A stretch of DNA of 64,000 nucleotides from Bacteroidales bacterium 6E. Lineage in GTDB: Bacteria; Bacteroidota; Bacteroidia; Bacteroidales; Prolixibacteraceae. The stretch lies in the NCBI GenBank assembly GCA_001270045.2, contig DF970686.1:310001-374000 (forward strand), given 5' to 3'. Positions within the stretch are counted from its first letter, which is position 1; each line of letters begins with the position of its first letter. Under the pieces are notes generated by a model. It had not been told where the DNA came from. It searched no databases and saw nothing but the letters and a program-made list of their open reading frames with translations. The position numbers were made by a program, and so were the translations under genes. Below are positions 54,816-62,953 of this stretch, piece after piece.

Positions 54816-55763
54816 ATGAAAAGATTTGCCCTGATAGGTTCTGCCGGTTATATTGCCGACCGGCACATGAAAGCGATTAAGGAAACCGGAAATGTTTTAA
54901 TATGCGCCACCGACCGTTTCGATGTAATGGGACGTATCGACAGCTTCTTTCCGGATGCAGAGTTTTTTCTGGAAATCGAGAACCTTGACAAGTATATGGA
55001 TGACCTTCGTCGGGATGGCCATCCAATCGATTATGTCAGCATTTGCACTCCCAATTATATGCACCCCTCCCATATTCGGTTTGCCCTCAGGAATGGAGCC
55101 AATGCCATCTGTGAAAAGCCATTGGTGATTTTTCCGGAGGATATGCGGATCATCAAGGATATTGAAGCCGAAACCGGCCGAAGGGTTTATACCGTACTCC
55201 AGCTCCGTTATCATCAGGCAATACTGGCCCTCAAAAAGGAAATTGAGTCTGCAGGATCACAGATGCATGAAATTGATTTGAGCTACATTACCACGCGAGG
55301 CAAATGGTACTCGAAGAGCTGGAAGGGGGATGTCGTGAAATCAGGCGGGATTGCCACCAACATCGGGATCCATTTCTTTGACATGATCACATGGATCTTC
55401 GGTGGGGTTAAAGAGAACATCGTTCATTTTTATGGTCCCGATAAGGCTGCCGGATTTTTGCAACTGGAGAAGGCCCGCGTAAGATGGTTCCTGAGTCTTG
55501 ATTACAATGATTTGCCGCTTCAGGCCACATCAAAGGGTATGAGGACATACAGGTCTATTACCGTCAATGGAAGGGAAATTGAATTTAGCGGAGGGTTTAC
55601 CGACTTACATACGGTGACCTATCAGAATATCTTAAACGGAAATGGGTTTGGGATTGATGATGCCAGGGAGAGTATCGAACTGACTGACTTTGTAAGAAAT
55701 GCCAACCCTGTTGGATTAGTTGGGGAGGTACATCCCCTGCTTAAGCAAAAGGCAGGCTTATGA
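54816..55763 (+). CDS. Gfo/Idh/MocA sugar-nucleotide oxidoreductase (WlbA/WbpB-like)
   Basis: A 315-residue NAD-dependent dehydrogenase with the characteristic MKRFALIGSAGYIADRHMKAIK start, SICTPNYMHPSHI and CEKPLV. In the WbpABEDI or WlbABC pathway this enzyme oxidises C3 of UDP-GlcNAcA. The start is ATG 54816; a TTG at 54777 overlaps the acetyltransferase gene and adds residues absent from the family. The dehydrogenase for the first step (WbpA) is not in the window. Its 3' end overlaps the converging glycosyltransferase gene by 23 bp. Confidence 0.92.
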   Translation: MKRFALIGSAGYIADRHMKAIKETGNVLICATDRFDVMGRIDSFFPDAEFFLEIENLDKYMDDLRRDGHPIDYVSICTPNYMHPSHIRFALRNGANAICEKPLVIFPEDMRIIKDIEAETGRRVYTVLQLRYHQAILALKKEIESAGSQMHEIDLSYITTRGKWYSKSWKGDVVKSGGIATNIGIHFFDMITWIFGGVKENIVHFYGPDKAAGFLQLEKARVRWFLSLDYNDLPLQATSKGMRTYRSITVNGREIEFSGGFTDLHTVTYQNILNGNGFGIDDARESIELTDFVRNANPVGLVGEVHPLLKQKAGL

Positions 55764-57030
55764 TCTGTTGGGCAAGGGTCCGGCGCGAAAAGCGATCATA
55801 TCCACCTGAATCAATTCCTAAATTGCCGTTGACAAAAGATTTATACCAAATCTCAATGGTATCTGCCATTTTTTCCTCCTCTTGAAAATCACAAGTAATC
55901 CCGGAACGGGTGGAATGCAGAATTTCTGCAAAATCGCCATCTGAAGGACCAATGGCAAGGATTGGACGTTGTAGTGCCAGGTACTCATACATTTTCCCGG
56001 GCAAAATCCCTTTGACGTTTGGGGCATTATTTAGTGGTAGCAGCAGAATCTGGGATCCACTCAATAATTGAAGGCCTTCTTTATGGGGCAGATGTCCTTC
56101 CATCCTGAGGTTCTCATCAAGACCGCATGCACTGATTTCCCTGAGTATTGAGTCATCGGTTTGGCCGATCAGCTGGATCCTGAGCTGCCGTGCAAAATCA
56201 TCAGAGTTTTCTTTGAGCTTTTGGAGTGCCCTCCACAATGCCGATGGATTTCGGTCACGGTTGAAAGCCCCGTAGTGTGAAATGTTAAAGAATCCGTTTC
56301 CCGTGATTTTCTCAAACCTGAAATCTTCAGGGTCGAATCCGTTATAAATGACGTCTACCCTTCGTCCGGCCAGCTTTTCAGTAGTCTTTTTGAGATATGG
56401 GCTGACTGTAGTGACAATATCAGCCGTAGTAAGAACGCTTTGCTCGAGCTTTCTGTGTCTTTTGTCGGCCCATCGAGTCAGTTTTAGTCGGTGGTAGAAA
56501 TCAATTTCTGTCCAGGGATCCCTAAAGTCGGCCAGCCACGGTACATTTATATATTTTTTCAGTTTCAGGCCAATAAGATGCATACTATGGGGCGGACCAG
56601 TCGTGATTATGAGATCAACAGGATTTTGGTTCAGGTAGTTTCTGAGAAACCGAACGGAAGGGCTCACCCAAAATGTCCTTGGGTCAGGAATCAGAAGATT
56701 ACCGCGAAGGAAAACGGATATTTTATCTTTCCATTTTCCACGCGACGCTTCAGAAATATAACCTGCCTTGAAGCTGTCGGATTTCTTTTTTCCTGTAAGT
56801 TTCCGATAGATATCATAGGGCTCCCAGATTGGGGTTTTAACGATTTCGGCTATAGGATGGATTTCCTTCAGCAGGCTTTCATCCTTCACGGATGGATCGG
56901 GATTTTCGGGAGTATAGATAACAGGTTGCCATCCAAATTCGGGGAGGTACTTCGACATTTTCAGCCATCTCATCACCCCTCCGCCACCGCTGGGGGGCCA
57001 GTAATAAGTGATGATGAGTACCCGCTTCAT
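55741..57030 (-). CDS. Glycosyltransferase family 4
   Basis: A GT-B-fold transferase of 429 residues. It starts MKRVLIITYYWPPSGGGGVMRWLK, the acceptor-side glycine-rich loop. The C-terminal donor domain has ISHYGAFNRDRNPSALWRAL, LPLNNAPNVKGILPGKMYEYLA and RPILAIG. It is expected to be cytoplasmic or membrane-associated. It lies downstream of glyS on the same strand, with a hairpin between. Confidence 0.88.
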   Translation of the reverse strand: MKRVLIITYYWPPSGGGGVMRWLKMSKYLPEFGWQPVIYTPENPDPSVKDESLLKEIHPIAEIVKTPIWEPYDIYRKLTGKKKSDSFKAGYISEASRGKWKDKISVFLRGNLLIPDPRTFWVSPSVRFLRNYLNQNPVDLIITTGPPHSMHLIGLKLKKYINVPWLADFRDPWTEIDFYHRLKLTRWADKRHRKLEQSVLTTADIVTTVSPYLKKTTEKLAGRRVDVIYNGFDPEDFRFEKITGNGFFNISHYGAFNRDRNPSALWRALQKLKENSDDFARQLRIQLIGQTDDSILREISACGLDENLRMEGHLPHKEGLQLLSGSQILLLPLNNAPNVKGILPGKMYEYLALQRPILAIGPSDGDFAEILHSTRSGITCDFQEEEKMADTIEIWYKSFVNGNLGIDSGGYDRFSRRTLAQQIISLPFA

Positions 57031-57055
57031 ATCATTGGAATTGTTGATGAAAGAG

Positions 57056-57086
57056 GGCAGGAACGGGGAAATCGCCCATTCCTGCC
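57056..57086 (-). terminator. Hairpin after glyS
   Basis: A 12-bp stem with one G-T pair, 57056-57067 with 57075-57086, and a 7-base loop, 8 bp after the glyS stop. The following T run is weak (CTCTTTC on the minus strand), so termination may be partial and the glycosyltransferase gene may be reached by read-through. Confidence 0.55.
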
Positions 57087-57093
57087 GATATTG

Positions 57094-58647
57094 TTATTTC
57101 AATTTCTCAAATAAATTCCGGTAACTGACTTGCGCTGAAATGATGGTGCCAAGTTGGTCAATTGCGACCCTCTCTTGTTCCATGGTATCACGATATCGAA
57201 TGGTAACCGTGTTATCTTCCATGGTTTGGTGGTCGACTGTTACGCAGAAAGGAGTTCCGATTGCATCCTGACGGCGATACCTTTTCCCAATGGAATCCTT
57301 TTCATCGTATTGACAGTTAAACTCAAATTTAAGATTGTCGATGATTTCACGCGCTTTTTCCGGAAGGCCTTCCTTCTTGACAAGGGGCATGACAGCCAGC
57401 TTGACCGGGGCCAATGCCGTGGGAATACGCAGAACGGTGCGAACATCTTTTTCTCCATTTGCTCCAACGACCTCTTCCTCGTGGTAGGAGGCTGATATCA
57501 CCTGCAGGAACATCCTGTCGACCCCAATGGATGTTTCGACGACATAAGGGACATAGGATTCATTCATTTCCGGATCGAAATAGCGGAGTTTTTTCCCGGA
57601 GTATTGCTCATGTTGTGAAAGGTCGAAATCGGTACGGGAATGGATTCCTTCCACTTCCTTGAATCCAAAAGGGAAGCGATATTCGACATCCACAGCAGCG
57701 TTGGCATAATGTGCCAGTTTTTCATGTTCATGGAAACGATAATTTTCGTCACCAAAACCCAACGAACGATGCCATTTCATGCGGAATTCCTTCCATTTTT
57801 CAAACCAATCAAGCTCGGTGCCGGGTTTCACGAAAAACTGCATTTCCATTTGTTCAAACTCCCTCATACGGAAGATAAACTGTCGGGCAACGATCTCATT
57901 ACGAAATGCTTTCCCTATCTGGGCTATTCCAAATGGAATCTTCATGCGTCCGGTTTTCTGGACGTTCAGGTAATTGACAAAAATTCCCTGTGCCGTTTCC
58001 GGCCGCAGGAAAACCTTCATGGCTCCCTCTGCAGTCGATCCCATTTCTGTCGAGAACATCAGGTTGAATTGACGTACGTCAGTCCAGTTACGAGTTCCTG
58101 AAATAGGGCAAACAATTTCATTGTCAATGATGATTTGTTTGAGTTCAACCAGATTACTGTCGTTCATGGCTTGGCTGAACCTGTGATGCAAATCATCCCA
58201 CTTTTGCTGATTTTCAAGCACTCTGGCGTTGGTTGAACGGAATTGAAGTTCATCAAATGCTTCGCCGAAGCGTTTTCTTGCCTTTTCAACTTCCTTGTCA
58301 ATTTTTTCCTCGATTTTGGCGAGGTGGTCTTCGATAAGGACATCGGCGCGGTATCTTTTTTTGGAATCCTTGTTGTCGATAAGCGGATCATTGAATGCAT
58401 CCACATGACCCGATGCTTTCCAAATGGTGGGGTGCATGAAGATGGCAGAATCTATTCCGACAACATTCTCATGCAGAAGGACCATACTGTCCCACCAATA
58501 TTTTTTGATATTGTTTTTCAGTTCCACGCCATACTGGCCATAATCGTATACCGCACTGAGGCCGTCATAAATTTCGCTTGATTGAAACACATACCCATAC
58601 TCTTTGCAATGGGCTACCAGTTTCCTGAAAACATCTTCCTGAGCCAT
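57094..58647 (-). CDS. glyS: Glycyl-tRNA synthetase
   Basis: A class II synthetase of the alpha2 type that charges tRNA-Gly. It has the N-terminal SSEIYDGLSAVYDYGQYGVELK, motif 2 around FRNEIVARQFIFRMREFEQMEMQFF and motif 3 around VVETSIGVDRMFLQ. At 517 residues it is standard for Bacteroidota. Confidence 0.96.
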   Translation of the reverse strand: MAQEDVFRKLVAHCKEYGYVFQSSEIYDGLSAVYDYGQYGVELKNNIKKYWWDSMVLLHENVVGIDSAIFMHPTIWKASGHVDAFNDPLIDNKDSKKRYRADVLIEDHLAKIEEKIDKEVEKARKRFGEAFDELQFRSTNARVLENQQKWDDLHHRFSQAMNDSNLVELKQIIIDNEIVCPISGTRNWTDVRQFNLMFSTEMGSTAEGAMKVFLRPETAQGIFVNYLNVQKTGRMKIPFGIAQIGKAFRNEIVARQFIFRMREFEQMEMQFFVKPGTELDWFEKWKEFRMKWHRSLGFGDENYRFHEHEKLAHYANAAVDVEYRFPFGFKEVEGIHSRTDFDLSQHEQYSGKKLRYFDPEMNESYVPYVVETSIGVDRMFLQVISASYHEEEVVGANGEKDVRTVLRIPTALAPVKLAVMPLVKKEGLPEKAREIIDNLKFEFNCQYDEKDSIGKRYRRQDAIGTPFCVTVDHQTMEDNTVTIRYRDTMEQERVAIDQLGTIISAQVSYRNLFEKLK

Positions 58648-58676
58648 ATGAATAATCTAATTTTTTGAAATCGCGA

Positions 58677-58706
58677 CAAAAATAAGGGAATTGGTGGATA
58701 AACCAA
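58677..58706 (-). promoter_or_regulatory. Promoter of glyS
   Basis: On the minus strand, TTG at 58706-58704, 19 bp, then TATTTTTG at 58684-58677. It lies 29 bp before the start codon. No T-box or other tRNA-sensing leader is possible in so short a leader. Confidence 0.6.
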
Positions 58707-58718
58707 CCAGGGCGGAAT

Positions 58719-58988
58719 CTATTCTACCTCTTCAAAATCAACATATTCCCCATCTTTTGATTGATTGCGCTGCTGATATTTGGAGCCCTCAATGGTGACT
58801 TCACCTTCCCGCTTGCCCTGCCTTTGTTGTTCACGCATCTGTTCCTGCATTTTTGTTTGCATGTCACGGATGGTCTTCTGCACAAAGAGTGGAAGAATAT
58901 ATCGGGTAATCAGCCTGAATCCATAAAAGATGATCAGAATGACGATGACGGTCCGAATAAAGCCTATGATCAGAATGGTTGGAATCAT
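58719..58988 (-). CDS. Small membrane protein, DUF4834-like
   Basis: An 89-residue protein with one N-terminal membrane segment (about 3-32) followed by a charged, glutamine-rich tail (KMQEQMREQQRQGKREG) and an ending GEYVDFEEVE. The pattern matches a small family seen in Bacteroidota (DUF4834, from memory). The function is unknown. The tail would be cytoplasmic. Confidence 0.65.
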   Translation of the reverse strand: MIPTILIIGFIRTVIVILIIFYGFRLITRYILPLFVQKTIRDMQTKMQEQMREQQRQGKREGEVTIEGSKYQQRNQSKDGEYVDFEEVE

Positions 58989-59017
58989 TGTAAACTAAAA
59001 CAATAAGTAATGCACAG

Positions 59018-59025
59018 CAAAGTTA
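59018..59025 (-). promoter_or_regulatory. -7 promoter element for the small membrane protein
   Basis: The minus strand reads TAACTTTG, matching TAnnTTTG, about 30 bp before the start. No -33 partner was found. Confidence 0.4.
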
Positions 59026-59097
59026 CAAATTAATTTACTGTGGATTTAATCATGACCTGTTTGCAAGGTCAATGTTAAGGGAGTCTGTATACAAGGT

Positions 59098-60405
59098 TCA
59101 ATTAAGGCTGACCGGAACTTCATTGGGGATCCAGGAATTCAGCAGGTTGATGACCTTTAGCTTGTTGATTTCGTCAAGGCTGCGGATGCGAATTCCATGT
59201 CCGGCTCCATCCTGCACTACCTTGAGGAAATGTGCCCTTTCGGGCAGGTCAACCCCACTGGCTGTCCAAGGATCGTTGGCTCCATAGATAAAAATCATTT
59301 TTGCATCTGTATTTTTCAGAAATTCCCTGGTTTTCAAGACTGAAGTTGGATCAAAGCTGACTGAATAACCGTCGGGCAGGAAAAGTTTAGCGAGATAATC
59401 ATCAGCATTTGAAATGGAGAGATATTTTCTGAAAGGACGGGTATCATACCCATAATAACCGAGTTCCCTGGCAGCCTGAACAAAGAATGATCCTATTCTG
59501 GTCAGACCTTCCCGGCTGAAATAATCAGGTGACGCAATTTTCATGAAATGATCATAGATTTCATCATCAGTCGATTTGGTCGATGGAATGATAGATGGAT
59601 CATGACCCCACTGCCAGAAGGAAAAGCTGTATTCAAGAACGCAATAATCATATACTGCATTCAGGTCGGTTGAAAAAGTGTAACCTTTTTCATTGACATG
59701 CTGTTCGAATCGTGGCATCAATTCTGCACGCCGTTTCAGAACTTCTCTTTGGAAATGTTTTACCTTCTTCCTGGCCTCTTTGGTGCCGGCTTTTTTGGCA
59801 ATAAATGGTTCATGCCGCCCGTCTTCGACACCAAAATTGAATGGGGCCACATAAGAAACGGTCACATCCACGTCATTTGGAAAAAATACCCTGTGCAACA
59901 GGGCCGTCTGTCCTCCTTTACTGATCCCGGTATTGACCCATTTGCCTCCCAGCAAGGGTTTCAGCAAGCTTACGACCCTATGGTGATCATTTGCTGCATT
60001 TTCGACGGTGAGATAGCTCCAATCGGCGTTTTCCGGGGTTGATGGGCCGAAATACCGATGTTCCACCACAACCTGAGAGGCATCAAGTAATGGGCATAAC
60101 TCATTGATATAATTTACATTGGCTCCATAGTCGGCACCGTACCCTTCGGTCACCAGTACTACCGGAGCATCAGACTCTTTGACGGAAATAAACACTCTTT
60201 GGAGAAATGTTCCCGCTGAAGGATTTTTATGGTCAATCGGTTGCCTGATTTTTACATGAAATGACTCGGAAAAAAAACTATTCGCCTGAACTGAGGTGAC
60301 TTCCTCCATCCCGGGAATCTCCTTTAAAATATCGGCCATATTTTTGGCCCATATCGATGTGGAAAGAATACCGGCCAAAAAGAGCAAAAGAAAATAACGT
60401 CTCAT
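59098..60405 (-). CDS. Secreted S28/S37-type serine peptidase
   Basis: A 435-residue alpha/beta-hydrolase peptidase with a signal peptide (1-20). The probable triad is S162 in TGISKGGQTA, D378 in GANDPWTASG and H403 in GAGHGIRI. The fold and the VEHRYFGPSTPE region match prolyl tri/tetrapeptidyl aminopeptidases of the S28/S37 group, which release short proline-ended peptides. It should act in the periplasm or outside. The last residues overlap no other gene. Family call firm, exact specificity inferred. Confidence 0.82.
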   Translation of the reverse strand: MRRYFLLLFLAGILSTSIWAKNMADILKEIPGMEEVTSVQANSFFSESFHVKIRQPIDHKNPSAGTFLQRVFISVKESDAPVVLVTEGYGADYGANVNYINELCPLLDASQVVVEHRYFGPSTPENADWSYLTVENAANDHHRVVSLLKPLLGGKWVNTGISKGGQTALLHRVFFPNDVDVTVSYVAPFNFGVEDGRHEPFIAKKAGTKEARKKVKHFQREVLKRRAELMPRFEQHVNEKGYTFSTDLNAVYDYCVLEYSFSFWQWGHDPSIIPSTKSTDDEIYDHFMKIASPDYFSREGLTRIGSFFVQAARELGYYGYDTRPFRKYLSISNADDYLAKLFLPDGYSVSFDPTSVLKTREFLKNTDAKMIFIYGANDPWTASGVDLPERAHFLKVVQDGAGHGIRIRSLDEINKLKVINLLNSWIPNEVPVSLN

Positions 60406-60544
60406 GGATGCTGTGTGAAATTCTATGTTTCTGAATGAAATTATTCTACGAAAATAAATCTTTCCATTATACCGCCTGAGTGATAAAACGTTTTTTTTAA
60501 GATTAGTTCGGAATGCCTTATTTTGCTTTGTAATAAATCATGAA

Positions 60545-61120
60545 ATGAAAATCTATATATTACTGATTTTGTCGTTTATATCATTAAACTCTTTTGGCAA
60601 GAGTATGCCAAAAGTTAAGTTTCATACCGGGAAAGGTTTTTTTGTCATAAAGGTTGATACAGTTCGGGCACCTATGACCGGTAATCATTTTCTGCACTTA
60701 GTAAAGACAGGCATATATCAAAATGGCTTGATTTACAGGGTGGTGAATGATTGGAACCAGACAGATAATCCTGTCAGGATTGATGTTGTCCAGGGTGGAT
60801 TGTATCATGATGACTTGGTGAATAATGTCCGTTCCATTCCACATGAACCTACCATCAAAACAGGTATCAGACATCGGAATGGAGTGATCAGTATGGCCAG
60901 GAACGAGCCAGGGACAGCATCTTCAGAATTCTTTATCTGCATTGGCAACCAACCGGAACTGGACTATGAGGGTAATAGAAATCCTGATGGACAAGGATTC
61001 GCCGCTTTTGGCAAGGTGATACGCGGAATGAAAATTATTCGTAAGATTCACTCCTTACCCGATTCAGGTCAATACCTGATTCAACCGATAGTCTTTACCT
61101 GCGAATTACAGGAACAATAG
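60545..61120 (+). CDS. Cyclophilin-type peptidyl-prolyl isomerase, exported
   Basis: A 191-residue protein with a signal peptide (about 1-18) and a bacterial cyclophilin domain: GNHFLHLVKTGIYQNGLIYRVV, GVISMARNEPGTASSEFFICIG and the late GFAAFGKVIRGMKIIRKI. It has the usual core and should assist folding in the periplasm. ATG 60545 is the start: an ATG at 60540 runs into a stop after two codons. Confidence 0.9.
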   Translation: MKIYILLILSFISLNSFGKSMPKVKFHTGKGFFVIKVDTVRAPMTGNHFLHLVKTGIYQNGLIYRVVNDWNQTDNPVRIDVVQGGLYHDDLVNNVRSIPHEPTIKTGIRHRNGVISMARNEPGTASSEFFICIGNQPELDYEGNRNPDGQGFAAFGKVIRGMKIIRKIHSLPDSGQYLIQPIVFTCELQEQ

Positions 61121-61159
61121 TTCCGGGTTGATATAATGCATTGGAATTTTGTGGAATTT

Positions 61160-61351
61160 TCAGGCTGCAATGTGTGTGAACACATCATCCAACACATGAG
61201 GATACTGATGATAAAACGCAAGGATGCACCAGGCTTTTAATTCATTGATTTCATGTGGTTTTGCCCATCTCAGGCATTTCATCAGTTCTTTCTTGAAGAG
61301 ACTTTCACTGTAACTGAACCGGGGGAGAATGGTTTTCGCGTATTCTATCAT
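61160..61351 (-). CDS. Small conserved hypothetical protein
   Basis: A 63-residue protein with a helical, aromatic and charged composition: MIEYAKTILPRFSYSESLFKK, then WAKPHEINELKAWCILAFY. Short proteins with this start (EYAKTIL...) and an ELxxW segment occur in many Bacteroidota, from memory; the function is unknown. It stands alone, convergent with the cyclophilin gene and divergent from the hemerythrin gene. A spurious frame is less likely given the codon pattern and the family resemblance. Confidence 0.6.
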   Translation of the reverse strand: MIEYAKTILPRFSYSESLFKKELMKCLRWAKPHEINELKAWCILAFYHQYPHVLDDVFTHIAA

Positions 61352-61452
61352 GGCTCATCAATTTTTTAATCTCTATACATATAAACTCCTTTTGAGGCTC
61401 TTTTGTTATAGCTAAGGTAGCAAGCTTAACATACTTTAACGAATCCTTTCAA

Positions 61453-61485
61453 GTTGGTCTGATTTGTTAAAAATTTCTACATTTG
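61453..61485 (+). promoter_or_regulatory. Promoter of the hemerythrin/LuxR pair
   Basis: A GTTG (61453-61456), 21 bp, then TACATTTG (61478-61485), matching TAnnTTTG. It lies 22 bp before the ATG. Confidence 0.6.
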
Positions 61486-61507
61486 GCCTGTTTAAAATCA
61501 ATGCTTT

Positions 61508-62230
61508 ATGAAGTTATTCGCTGCTGAAGATAAGCTTTCCAGGGTCGTGACCGATAATTATCATTTGTTGCCGGTGATCAATCGCTTTGGTATTCGGTTA
61601 GGTTTCGGTGACGCAACAATCGGGGAGATCTGTTCAGAAAGAAATATTCCGGTTTCTTTTTTTCTTGTGATAATCAATGCCTTTCATCATCCTGATTATT
61701 TTCCAAAGTCAGAGTTTCTTAAGTTTTCGCCCAAGCTGATTGTAGATTATCTTCGCCATACCCATCAGTATTACCTGAGTTGGGTGGTCCCCAAAATGGA
61801 AAGGCAACTCGAAAATCTGGTCGAATCGAGTGAAGCCAATGCAGAAGACCTTAAACTCATCATCCTGTTTTTTAGAAAGTATAAGTCTGAGTTGTTATAT
61901 CATATTAAAGATGAGGAAGATTCAGTTTTCCCATATGTTTTAAGGGTTACATCTGCATTTGAAGATGGTGTTCCGCTTACCAGGGAAGATTATGGGAAGT
62001 CAATCGAAACTTATGAGAAGGAACATTCTGATGTTGACGAAAAAATGACCGACCTTAAGAATTTGGTGATAAAATTTTTGAAGGCTGATTATAATGACAA
62101 TTTGTGCAATGATTTCCTGATAACCCTGTTCCGGTTTGAAAGGGATTTGATTGATCATGCCCGGATTGAGGATAAAATTTTGGTGCCCATGATCGCAAGA
62201 ATTGAAAAAATGCTGAAGAATGGCCAGTAG
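61508..62230 (+). CDS. Hemerythrin-domain (RIC/ScdA-like) iron protein
   Basis: A 240-residue protein with an N-terminal ScdA/DUF542-like segment (about 10-65; FGIRLGFGDATIGEICSERN) and a di-iron hemerythrin domain (about 75-235). Candidate iron ligands are H84/H86, H132, E136, H173, H217 and E221. RIC proteins repair iron-sulfur clusters damaged by nitric oxide or oxidants. The N-terminal segment lacks the paired cysteines of some ScdA proteins. It overlaps the LuxR-type gene by 11 bp, so the two are co-translated. Confidence 0.85.
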   Translation: MKLFAAEDKLSRVVTDNYHLLPVINRFGIRLGFGDATIGEICSERNIPVSFFLVIINAFHHPDYFPKSEFLKFSPKLIVDYLRHTHQYYLSWVVPKMERQLENLVESSEANAEDLKLIILFFRKYKSELLYHIKDEEDSVFPYVLRVTSAFEDGVPLTREDYGKSIETYEKEHSDVDEKMTDLKNLVIKFLKADYNDNLCNDFLITLFRFERDLIDHARIEDKILVPMIARIEKMLKNGQ

Positions 62231-62804
62231 TATCATTATATTACATCAGTCTGAGATTGTGCGTAAAGGGCTTGCCTCAATGGTCAGTACACTTTGGAAA
62301 AAGGAGATCATCCAGATTGCGGATTTGAATCAGTTTCCTGATCGCGATTTTTGCAGAAAATGTAATCTGCTCGTATTCGCTGAAACCTCTTTGGCTGATG
62401 AGGTTCTGGATCTTGCCGAAAACAGCAATATCGAAACTGTCCTGATTACGGCCAACAATCAATCCACCAGCGGTGAACTTGAGTCGCTCCGATGTGTAAA
62501 TCTCTACAGTGATATTTCGCTCTTAAAAGGTATTGTTGATGATTTTATCAAGAATGAACCGGAATCGACAGCGGGAGAGAATGACCTGACACAAAGGGAA
62601 AAGGAGATCCTTCGTTTGGTAGCCATGGGCTATTCGAACAAAGAAATTGCCGATTCTCTCTTTATCAGTATCCATACCGTCATAACTCATCGAAAAAATA
62701 TTACCGGTAAGTTAGGGATTAAGTCGATTTCGGGTCTGACTGTTTATGCGATCATCAACAGGTTGATCGACCCAGCGCAGATCGACCTGGAGAAGTTTAT
62801 TTAG
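62220..62804 (+). CDS. LuxR-type regulator with an atypical receiver-like domain
   Basis: A 194-residue protein. The C-terminal LuxR/NarL helix-turn-helix (about 122-185) has LTQREKEILRLVAMGYSNKEIADSLFISIHTVITHRKNI. The N-terminal part (1-110) has receiver-like alternation, but the phosphoacceptor Asp position reads LLVFAETS (A54/E55) and the conserved Lys is missing (LYSDIS), so normal phosphorylation is unlikely. It is linked by overlap to the hemerythrin gene, which suggests control of a nitrosative or oxidative stress response. Confidence 0.85.
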   Translation: MASSIIILHQSEIVRKGLASMVSTLWKKEIIQIADLNQFPDRDFCRKCNLLVFAETSLADEVLDLAENSNIETVLITANNQSTSGELESLRCVNLYSDISLLKGIVDDFIKNEPESTAGENDLTQREKEILRLVAMGYSNKEIADSLFISIHTVITHRKNITGKLGIKSISGLTVYAIINRLIDPAQIDLEKFI

Positions 62805-62919
62805 GGTCTGGTTGCCAGCTATTTGGAATCAGTCTAAACACGGTCGGTGTGGTTGCCAAATTATATTACCATTGGGTTAAAACCTGCCAATAATTAGCAA
62901 AAGAGAGGGTTTATTGGGT

Positions 62920-62927
62920 TAATTTTG
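62920..62927 (+). promoter_or_regulatory. -7 promoter element for mutA
   Basis: TAATTTTG matches TAnnTTTG and is 26 bp before the mutA ATG. The -33 region is weak. Confidence 0.5.
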
Positions 62928-62953
62928 CCGGTGATTTTCAAAAACAAAAAATT

